In this document: piece after piece, positions 55,565-64,000 of the stretch
How positions within the stretch are numbered: position 1 is the stretch's first letter
Layout of the letters: every line of letters starts with the position of its first letter
Source of the DNA: Bettongia penicillata ogilbyi
Taxonomy: Eukaryota; Chordata; Mammalia; Diprotodontia; Potoroidae
Assembly: GCA_023548195.1 (NCBI GenBank)
Contig: JAJHZJ010000221.1
Span: 1,240,001-1,304,000 of the forward strand
Direction: 5' to 3'
Length of the DNA stretch: 64,000 nt
Program-made: the position numbers and the translations under genes
The notes under the pieces: model-generated
Told to the model about the DNA's origin: nothing
Databases searched by the model: none
Seen by the model: only the letters and a program-made list of their open reading frames with translations

Positions 55565-55760
55565 ATTATATGACTTAGAAGGATCTTGGAAATCTTCTTA
55601 TCCAGTTCCCTTATTTTATAGATGAGGAAGCTGACACACTCAAAGGTTAACGGGCTTATCTAAAGTCACAAAAATGATAAGGAAAAGAGCTGTGATTTGA
55701 ACTCAAGTATTCTTCCCTCAAATTAGAGAACATTCCATCATGCTGCACCCTATCTTTAAA
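55565..55760 (-). mobile_element. MIR-type fragment, antisense
   Basis: AGAAGGATCTTGGAAATCTT, ATAGATGAGGAAGCTGACAC, TCTAAAGTCAC and ATTTGAACTCAAGTATTCTT are in reverse MIR-like order. Confidence 0.6.
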
Positions 55761-56015
55761 TGCCACCTGTTTCAAGAAGGCTTCACTGATCCCTGCAACT
55801 GTCAGTTATCTCATACACTAATCATATATTATAATTATTTATATATGTCATATTATTATAATTTTATTATAATTATATAATTGTTTGTTATAATTATTAT
55901 AATTATTTATATATGTCATATTTTTTACTACACTATAAGCTCCATAAGCACAGGGACTAGACTTTATATCTCCTCTAGAACAATAGGTACATAAAAAGTA
56001 TTTGTTGATTTGAAG
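55760..56015 (+). mobile_element. L2-like 3' end with AT expansion
   Basis: CTTCACTGATCCCTG, CTATAAGCTCCATAAGCACA and GGGACTAGAC are the L2 3' end. An AT-rich block separates them, in which ATAATTATTTATATATGTCA occurs at 55831 and 55899 (68-bp spacing). Confidence 0.5.
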
Positions 56016-56885
56016 TGAATTGAATTTGACTGGACAGAATAGAATATGCTGTGCAGCAGAAACCTCTGTAGGAACCTTTTTTCCCTGTTCGTATCCTTCC
56101 CCAAAAAAGAATTTTCTTTTAAATCACTAGGATGAACTGTGTATACCCTCTAGGCCTTATTTCACTCACTCCAGACTTCTCTACAAGTTTTTTTGCTGAT
56201 GCCAGTAAAGAGAACATATACTACCAGATCAGGTCATATTATTGGAACAACATAGATTATCTTGGAGCTTATTATTATTCATAATATACATAATATATAA
56301 TGTATAATGATGACAGTAACAAACCATACCTTCAAATATAAAAAAATGGAATAGGGGAAATCACCAGAACCCTCTCTGAAGGATGAGTCAAAAGACCTTT
56401 TAAAAAGGTACTACTTACAGCTATGATCCTCTTTTAGCTGCTTGGTTTTACCCATACCATCTATCAACCAACCATACACAAAATCTACAGTCAGAGAGCT
56501 TGATACTAAATCCCAATGAAATTCAAGAATGAATTATTAAAGTGATCATTAGTGAGCACTTAAAATAGAAGCAGTAATTACTGCATGTCAGCTTGAGGAT
56601 CCTTGGATAAAGAGAACACCTTTAAGCTAAAGATGATGAACGAGACAAATTCTCAGACTTGACCAATGCATGAATTTGTTTTTGCTTGACTATACTTAGA
56701 TATTTTAAGGGAAGGGGAGAAGAGAGAGGAGTAGAAAGACAGAGATAGTGATGAATAAAAAGAAGAAATGAAAGAAAAGGGTATCAATGGAATATTGAAA
56801 AATACAGAGAAAACAATGGATATAAATAAGAAAGGGGCACAAACAAGAAAGTTATTATTGATATTATACTGTTAAATTTAATATT
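56016..56885. other. Unassigned sequence
   Basis: A/T-rich, no recognised feature. Confidence 0.35.
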
Positions 56886-56889
56886 ACTT

Positions 56890-57160
56890 TAAAATAATAG
56901 TAATAATGATAATAATTAATAAGTAACATTTATATAGTGATTACTACATGCCAGACACTATACTAAGGCTTGAATAGTATTATCTCCTTTTATCTTCACA
57001 ACAACCCCATGAGGTATGTGCTGTTATTAATTGAAACAAGTAAAGGTTAAGTGACTTTCCCAGAATCACATAGCTAGTAAATGTCTGAGGTTGGATTTGA
57101 AATCAGTTCTCCATGACTCCAGGCTTGACATTACATCCACTACACTACCTTGTTTTAAAA
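56890..57160 (-). mobile_element. MIR, antisense
   Basis: AACATTTATATAGTGATTAC, GCCAGACACTATACTAAGGC, ATCTTCACAACAACCCCATG and CAGAATCACATAGCTAGTAA, with a head block ending ATCCACTACACTACC. Confidence 0.8.
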
Positions 57161-57369
57161 AAAAGTTGTGCATAATAAAGTCATAGCTTCGTATGCGATC
57201 TTCTTGTTCTGACTTTCTTTGTATATGAAAATATTCATTTGTTGATAATTGTCAAATTGATTGTAATTTTTAAAAAATAAAATTATTGTATGCTTCACAA
57301 GTATGTAATATTCACAATTTCATATATAAAGTATGAAAATATTCCTATAATGTTTATCAAGTTCATAAT

Positions 57370-57655
57370 AAAAGCAAGAAAATCTATTAAAAAAAGAATA
57401 CAAAGCCTTGAACTGAGAAACAGATTTTATTGGCCAAAAATGGTAGATGACTATGAAAAGTGTAAGATCTATGCTCAGTGAATTGAAAAGAAAATACTAC
57501 CAATCCGTACTGCATCCCCAGAGAATATTAAACATCAATCTGCCTTTGATTCTTATGTCCCTTGACTTTCTCTCAATGTACAGTGAGTGAGAATTTCACC
57601 CAATTACACCCATCTAGGAGCTATAAAGATATAGCAGTTGCTATGATGTTATAGG
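57370..57655 (+). pseudogene. Integrase-like fossil (LTR retrotransposon type)
   Basis: The open segment 57290-57481 ends in RFYWPKMVDDYEKCKIYAQ, which fits the YWPxM...D...C..C pattern of the zinc-binding end of retrotransposon integrases, although the second cysteine is replaced. Beyond a stop, in-frame text (SAFDSYVP at about 57545) and then a shifted frame fit the start of an integrase core only loosely. The expected HHCC histidines upstream are not clear. It is a short broken remnant, at best a Gypsy-type or domesticated integrase fossil. Confidence 0.35.
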
Positions 57656-58420
57656 AAAAATAGTTCTCAAAGTATGACTTCCCTGATTGAATCTATCCTG
57701 AGCAACATAGAAATCAGGCTCTTGTTCTTTATGAAAGCCAAGATAGCAGAGCAAAGTCAGGGACTTTACCTGAGCTCTTCCAAATTCCCCTTAAAACACA
57801 TTTAAAAGAATTCCTAGAGTTAGATTTGAATCAGCAAAATTAACAAAAAGATGGGGTGAAACAATTTTCCAGCTCAAGACAACTTAGAAGATCTACAGGA
57901 AAGGTCTGTTTCATTGGGGTGAGAGTGGAGGACAATCAAATTCAGGCTGTATCCCAGCATGTCAGCACAGGCTTTGGGGTAACTGAATCAGCAGCAGTGG
58001 CTTTCAGAGCTCTCAGCTCCTAGAAAGTAGTGGGGTCAGGCAACTGGTTAGAAGGAGATTATAAGGGATCCTTTGCTGGTATTAAGTGTAGAACTCTGTT
58101 GCTTTGTCCTTATGTAGATCTGGGTTGCAATCCTGGGTCACAGTCCCAGAGTGAGAAAGGGTACTACTTTACCAAGACTTTACAGGCACAGGGAAGTGGA
58201 CACCCTAGTTACAATTCCAGGGTAGAACAGACCTGATCACAGACAAGAAGAGCAGTGACCACACCTCTCTTTAGATCATACCCACCTTGGAAGAACTAAA
58301 ATCTTGCAGACCCCCAAAATTAGCTCTGAAAACAGAAGCATGAAAAACAGTGCCCCTTCCACCATGGGAGCAGAGCCCAACTTTAACATCAAATTAAAAA
58401 TCAAGAAATTGGCTGGAAAA

Positions 58421-59310
58421 AAGAGCAAACAAACAAAACCTGATCACATAAAGTTACTATGGTGACAGGGAATAGCAAAATAGAAACTTAGATGAAGAGA
58501 ATGAAATAAAGATATCTACATCTAAAGCCTCAACAAAAAACATTAATTGGTCTCATGTCCCAAAATAATTTTTGAAAGAGCTCACAAGAAATTTTAAAAA
58601 TAAAATAAGAGAGGTAGAGGGAAAGTTGGGAAAAGAAATGAAAAATTTATAAAAAAAAAATGTCAACAGCTTGATAAAATAGGCACAAATAAATACTCAA
58701 GAAAATAATAGTTTAAAAAACAGAATAAGACAAATGGTAAAAGAGGAACAAAAGTCTAATAAAAGAAAGTATGCAGAATTAGCCTAATGGAAAGGGAAGT
58801 ACTAAAGCTTACTGAAGAAAATAGTCCCTTAAAATTAGAATTGGGTAAGTGGAAGCTAATAACTCTATGAGACATCAAGAAAAAATAAGATACAATTAAA
58901 AGGATGAAACAAATAAAAGAAAATGTGGAATATTTCACTGGAAAAACAACTGACCTGGAAAATAGAACCAAGAGAAAGATTAGCAATTTATGAACTATCA
59001 GAAAGTCAGAATCAAAAAACAAGCCTGGACATCATATTTCAAGAAATTATCAAGGAAAAAGCAATTCAAATACTGTGGAGCCACAGTCAAGATAACATAA
59101 GATTTAGAGGATAGGAAGGTTTGGAATATGATATTCCAAAGGGCAAAGGAGCTAAAATTACAATCAAGAATCACCTACCTAGCAAAAATGAGTATAATTC
59201 TTCAGGGGAAAAAAATGTATATTTAGTGAAATGGAGGACTTCCAAGCATTCCTGATGAAAAGACCAGAGTTGAGTAGAAAAAATTGATTTTCAAATACAA
59301 GATTCAAAAG
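58421..59310 (+). pseudogene. L1 ORF1 pseudogene (sense)
   Basis: The start codon has become AAG (58421-58423). Text for SKQ-like residues and a LTIESYY-like segment (disturbed by small changes at 58440-58460) follows, then coiled-coil and RRM blocks (TTDLENR equivalent at 58945-58968). Relative to the intact copy about 155 bp between the RRM and C-terminal domain are deleted (junction near 59060). The C-terminal block is present but shifted. Confidence 0.6.
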
Positions 59311-59563
59311 AAGCATAAAAAGATAAACAGGAGAGAGAAATTGTAAGGGACTCAATGAGGTTAAACTGTTTACACTCGTACAAAAGAAGGTGATACTTGT
59401 AACTCATAAGAACTTTCTCATTCTTAGGGCAATTAGAAGGACTATACATGGACAGAGGTCATGGGTGTGAGTTGAATATGATGGGATGATATCTAAAAAG
59501 ATAAAATTAAAAAGAAAGAGGAATACACTGGAAGAAGGAGGAAGGGAGAGGTAGAATGTGGTA

Positions 59564-59900
59564 AATTTTCTCATTTGTGTGTTCATCCTTTGTTGCTGAA
59601 GAAGACCATGCCATCAGAGAAATGATGACATGACTTGCACTTGACTTTGTTTTGAGTGAGGGAGGGTTGTGCAGGTCACTAGTCTCATATCTCCTCCAGA
59701 GCCATCTGAATCCAGTGACCAGATATTCATCAGGATAATTGGAGATGCCCCAGGATGAGGCAATTGGGATTAAGTGACTTGCCCAAGGTCACACAGCCAA
59801 TGACTGTCAAGTGTCTGAGGTGAGATATGAACTCGGGTCCTCCTCACTCCTGCACTGATACTCTATCCATTGCACCACCTAGCTGCCCCAAATTTTCTCA
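59564..59900 (-). mobile_element. Marsupial SINE, body type B, antisense, with 12-bp target-site duplication
   Basis: The exact repeats AAATTTTCTCAT at 59564-59575 and 59889-59900 flank a complete SINE in reverse orientation: its tail at the left (TGTTCATCCTTTGTTGCTGA) and the head end CACCACCTAGCTGCCCC at the right. Removing it restores continuous L1 inter-ORF sequence. Confidence 0.9.
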
Positions 59901-61372
59901 TAAAAGAGGCATGGATGAGCTTTTATGGGGGAAGGAAGATTGGGGGAGGTGGGGAAGAAGCACTCGAACCTTACCTACTCCCATTAAGAGTCAAATTTAC
60001 AAGAATACAAATTATTCTCCAATTGATAGATAGTCAAAGGATATGAACAGGCAGTTTACTGAAAAGGAAATCAAAGTTATCTATAGCCACATAAAAAATG
60101 CTCTAAATCACTATTGATTAAAGAGATATACATTAAACAACTCAGAGGCCACATCTCATATCTAATCAGATTGGCTAATATGACAGAAGAGGAAAATGAC
60201 AAATGTTAGAGAGAATGTAGGAAAATTGAGAAACTGAATCACTGGCAGAATTGTGAACTGATCCAACCATTTTGGAGAGTAATTTGTCCAAAGGGTTATA
60301 AAACTGCATATTCTGACCCTACTGCTAGGGTCACTATTACTGGTACCACTACTAGACCTATATCCCAAAAAAATTTTTTAAAAAAGAAAAGGGACCTATA
60401 TGTACAAAAATATTTATAGCAGCTCTTTTGGCGGTAGCAAAGAATTGGAAATTGAGGTGATGCCCATCATTTGGGAAAGAGTTGGACAAGCTGTGGTATA
60501 TGATTGTGATGGAGTACTATTATGCTATAAGAAATGATGAGCAGGATGCTTTCAGAAAGGCCTGAAAAGACTTACATGAACTGATGGAAATCAAAGTGAG
60601 CAGAACCAGGAGAACAGTATAGACAGTAACAGAAATATTGTACAATGATCAGCTATGAATGACTTAGCTAATTGTCTCATCAAGATAATGATCCAAAATA
60701 ATTCTGAAGGATTTGTGATGAAAAATGCTGTCCACCTCGAGAGAAAGAACTGATGGAGTCTGAATTCAGATGGAAGCACACTTTTTTAAACTTTTAAAAA
60801 AATTTTTGTGGCCCTTGTTTTCTTTCACAATGACTAATGTGGAAATATGTTTTGCATAACTGCACATTTTATAGCTTATTTCAAATTGCTTGCCTTCTCA
60901 ATTAGGTGGGAGGGGAGGATGGCAGGGAGAGAATTTGGAATTCAAAATTTTAAATGATGAATGCTTCAAAATATTTTTACATGCAATTGGAAAAAATAAA
61001 ATTTAAAGAAAAAGAAATGAACAGTACCCTAGGGCAGGGTATCAGCTGAACCTGAAGCTGTAACTACAGCCAAGTAGTGAAATAAGCATCTGTCAGAATG
61101 GAAACAGCCTGTGAAGCAGTATCCAGTGGGCCTTGAGAGCCCGTGGCTGGCAGGAACAGTGTGAAGACATCACTAGACCTACAGCTTTGCATCAAGGGGA
61201 TGTAAGTTGCTCCTTTTCACACATGCCTTGGCCACATGTTGGCATAGTCCAGGTTTGATTTAGTCCTATCTCTTGGTTCAATGAAATGAAATGCCCATAG
61301 TATAAGAAATAGACAACAAAAGGAGGTTTGCTTGATATTCACCAGGAATGCAGTACTTGTCTCAGATAGATG

Positions 61373-61375
<3 letters not shown>

Positions 61376-61407
<32 letters not shown>
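61376..61407. repeat. (CA)n microsatellite
   Basis: About 16 CA units. Confidence 0.95.
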
Positions 61408-61410
<3 letters not shown>

Positions 61411-61589
61411 GTCCACACAAGAAAGCATTTGGTCAGCAGGGCAGGATGTGATAAGTAGCATGACACAATTATAGGGGTGGGCATCCACCAAGTCTGAAGC
61501 AGCTAGTTTCTTTTATACTTTTAGGAAAGCAGAAAGCTATGTTAATGGTCAAACTTTCCCCTGAGCCAAGGAAATCTCAAGGAAAATTT

Positions 61590-62392
61590 CAGTACTGTTT
61601 TTATTATTTATTTTGATATTCTTTTTTATACATATATATTCTGAGTTCCAAATCCTCTCCCTCCCTATGACACTTCCTCCACCCACTAAGAAGGAAAACA
61701 ATATGATAGCAGTTACACCTGTGGAATCATTCAAAACATATTTCCATATTAGCCATATCATAAAAGAAAAGCAGGTGGATGGTGCATAGTAGAGCACTGG
61801 ACTTGACATTAGGAAGACTCATTTTCATGAGTTTAAATTCAGCCTCAGACACTTAATAGCTATGGGACCCCAGGTAAGTGATTTAACCCTGTTTGTCTCA
61901 GTTTCCTTATCTATAAAATGAAATGGAGATGGTAAATGGCAAACCACCTCAGCATCTACGCCAAGAAAATGCCAAATGGGATCATGAAGAGTCAAACGTG
62001 GGTGAAACAACTTAATAACAATAATAGGTAAGCAAGAAAAATAAAGTGAGAAAACTATGCTTCAATTTGAACTCAGATTTCATCAGTCTTTCTCTGGAAA
62101 TAGCATTTTTCATGAATCCTTCAGAAATATCTTGGATCATTGTGTTGATCAGAGTACTAAGTCTTTCACAGTTGATCATCATTACAATATTGATATTATG
62201 GTGTGCAATGATTTCCTGGTTCTGCTCATTTCACTTTGCAGTGGTTCATCTAGGTTTTCCCATGTTTTTCTGAAACCATCCTGCTCATCATTTTTTTATA
62301 GCAGAGTAGTACTCCGTCACAACCATATACTATCACAACTTGTTCAGCCATTCCCCAATTGATGGGCATCCTCTCAATTTCTGATTCTTTGG
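61590..62392 (-). mobile_element. L1 3' end, antisense, split by a SINE
   Basis: 61590-61770 (CTGAGTTCCAAATCCTCTCC, AAAACATATTTCCATATTAG) and 62030-62392 (CTTCAATTTGAACTCAGATT, CATGTTTTTCTGAAACCATC, GCAGAGTAGTACTCCGTCAC, CCATTCCCCAATTGATGGGC) form one reverse L1 3' UTR and ORF2 end, interrupted by the SINE at 61772. The overlapping plus-strand ORFs (62046-62362) are artefacts. Confidence 0.75.
61772..62026 (+). mobile_element. Marsupial SINE, body type A
   Basis: GCAGGTGGATGGTGCATAGT, GCCTCAGACACTTAATAGCT, CTCAGTTTCCTTATCTATAA, GCATCTACGCCAAGAAAATG and a CAACTTAATAACAATAATAG tail. Full length. Confidence 0.85.
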
Positions 62393-62399
62393 CGCAACA

Positions 62400-62655
62400 A
62401 TTTCAATACCTTTTAAGGAAAAGTTAACCTAACCTGCTTATGACAACTAAGGAAAAGCTAACCTGGTCCTCACGAGAGGGGATGCTAGAAGGTAACATTG
62501 CTCCTACCATACTCATTTCCTCTGTATGAACTCTCCATTTGTAAACTCTGCGTGTAGTCTAGATTGCCTCAACAGAAGCATGGTGCTCAGAATAAAGGAG
62601 GTTATCATTTCATTGTCAAACACAGCGCTTTGTCAGTGCTGTCAGGTTCCTGGCA
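62400..62655 (+). mobile_element. Possible LTR fragment
   Basis: It contains an AATAAAGGAGG signal near 62592 followed by T-rich U5-like sequence and a CTGGCACC end. No matching second end or duplication found. Tentative. Confidence 0.25.
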
Positions 62656-63159
62656 CCACTTCTTAGAAGGAAGACTGAAAAGCTAAAATGAATCTTGAGA
62701 GGCCACCATGGCAGCACAAAGATTTGAATAATGCTATGCCAAGAGGAATCAAAGAAAATGGAGATGTTTATTAGCCCAGGATAAGATTTTCACGAGAGGT
62801 TGTAATAGTTCTATTTAATTAAATATTTTAAAGGTTGAAGTTAGAAGGAAAAAGTCAGATTTGTTCTTCTTGGCCCTAAAGGGCAGAACTGCTAGCAGTC
62901 AGGTGCTTGTCAGGGGTGGAGAGATGCCATTTTTGTTATTGTTTTATAAGGTATCCCTTATCATTTTAGGGGAAGGTGTTGCGAATTAAGGGAGGTAGAG
63001 TTGGGCTCAACACAAGAAAATACTCTCTAAACATTAGAGCTGTCCAAGAATAGCATGAGTTGCCTTGAGCCATCCCTTTATGGAAGGTCCTCAACCAGAG
63101 ATTTGGCTTCATTTTACCAGAGACCAACGTAAGGACTCATAATTGGGATGGGAGCTGGC
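62656..63159. other. Unassigned sequence
   Basis: No feature recognised. Confidence 0.35.
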
Positions 63160-63500
63160 TTAAATGATAATGATAGCAGACAACATTTATATATTGCCTA
63201 CTACTATACATAGTGCCAAGCACTATGCTAAGTGTTACAATTATTATCTCAGTTATTTCTCACAACAATCTTGGCTGGTAGGTGCTATTATTATTTCACT
63301 TTTCCAGGTGAGGAAACTGAGGCAAACAAATTAAGTAACATATCCAAGACCATAACACAGCTAGTAAGAGTCTGAGGCTTTATTTGAACACTAGGCTTCC
63401 TGCTTCCAGGTCCAGTACTTTATTCACCGTGCCCCCAGCTGCTCCTTAGATGATCTCTGAGATCCCTTCAAACTCTACAATTCTCTGATTCTATCAGAAT
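63160..63500 (-). mobile_element. MIR, antisense, plus a short MIR-like tail
   Basis: AACATTTATATATTGCCTAC, GTGCCAAGCACTATGCTAAG, GTGAGGAAACTGAGGCAAAC, AACACAGCTAGTAAGAG and a head block ending TTATTCACCGTGCCCCCAGC. 63450-63495 (GATGATCTCTGAGATCCCTT) may belong to another copy on the plus strand. Confidence 0.8.
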
Positions 63501-64000
63501 TGCCCACCACCTCACTAAGACCATTCTGGAATCGCTCTTCGGAGATCTTCAGATTTATCTGTTTCGGTATATACAGTTTCATAGTAGGAATAGGATCTGA
63601 ACAGAGCTGCTGAAATGAGTGGGTTTGTCCCTGTAGCTTGCTATCAGCACAACCTTCTTGATTTTCAGTTTGTGCCCTTTTTTATTATAGTTTTGTAAGG
63701 TATTAGTTAACATTCCCATGTCATTTCAGGTACTCCCTATCCTAGGAAGCCCACTGGGAGAAAAGATGAGTGATTGTTTTAACTTATCAAATAGTAAATC
63801 CTATTAGATTATTTTAATTTACATTTTCACCTTAGGGCATGTGAATTAGCACGTCAACACCAAAGGATCTAATGATTATTGTTTTCCAGCCAGTACTTCT
63901 TAGCGTTGGTAGATCCCTCTTCTACTCAACCCATGATTATTTGAATTCCCTCTGTCACCCAGAGGCCCTTCCCTTGGTGGGCAGGTTTCTAGGCTTCTTC
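63501..64000. other. Unassigned sequence
   Basis: No feature recognised up to the window end. Confidence 0.35.

Larger units (their letters stand above)
57730..61015 (+). mobile_element. Sense L1 lacking most of ORF2
   Basis: It starts near 57730 (GCCAAGATAGCAGAGCAAAG), then a 5' region, ORF1 pseudogene (about 58421-59310) and inter-ORF region (to about 59990). It then jumps directly to the ORF2 C-terminus (a KDMNRQFTEKEIK-like segment at about 60035-60070) and 3' UTR with A-rich end at 61015. The endonuclease and reverse transcriptase domains are absent. A SINE with clean duplications sits at 59577-59888. Confidence 0.7.

Overview
This 64 kb window looks like intergenic or deep intronic DNA from a marsupial. 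I infer this from three things: (i) abundant tRNA-headed SINEs of the marsupial type, whose heads begin GGGCAGCTAGGTGG; (ii) marsupial-type L1 and half-L1 (HAL1) elements that begin near a GCCAAGATGGC motif; (iii) ancient MIR, L2, CR1/L3-like, hAT and RTE sequences. The species cannot be fixed. I find no convincing host protein-coding gene, spliced exon, tRNA gene or rRNA gene. Nearly all longer ORFs lie in or across repeats.

The one intact coding sequence is a 365-residue LINE-1-type ORF1 protein (23882-24979, +). It sits in a complete half-L1 that has a CpG-rich 5' region, three promoter-like monomers, ORF1 and a purine-rich 3' region, but no ORF2. A 17-bp target-site duplication (one mismatch) encloses the element plus about 150 bp of extra 3' DNA that carries its own ATTAAA signal and second A-rich tail. 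This is a textbook 3' transduction.

Layout. 0-5.5 kb: L1 3' ends, a SINE and an ancient repeat split by an L1. 5.7-8.9 kb: a decayed antisense HAL1 nested in an L1 endonuclease fragment. 9-14.7 kb: ancient repeats plus a CpG-rich unique block (12.3-13.0 kb). 14.8-19.0 kb: a decayed sense L1. 19.07-19.77 kb: a 700-bp LTR. 22.5-26.2 kb: an L1 end and the intact HAL1. 26.36-28.22 kb: two LTRs head to head. 28.2-33 kb: MIR, SINE, CR1-like and L2 fragments and a 7SL RNA pseudogene. 33-48 kb: sparse repeats, candidate conserved unique DNA (37.0-37.8 kb), a third LTR and an exact 192-bp tandem duplication. 48.1 kb: a complete hAT MITE. 49.4-55.5 kb: an antisense L1 lacking its RT core and interrupted by an RTE endonuclease fragment. 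57.2-57.7 kb: an integrase-like fossil. 57.7-61.0 kb: a sense L1 lacking most of ORF2, split by a SINE. 61.6-64 kb: an antisense L1 end, SINE and MIRs.

The most novel signal is in the ORF1 proteins. Divergent copies share an N-terminal motif at residues 8-15, [N/S]-x-[T/S]-I-x-x-[F/Y]-[F/Y], that resembles a PCNA-interacting (PIP) box. Several copies also lost ORF2 or its RT core while keeping ORF1 and both ends.
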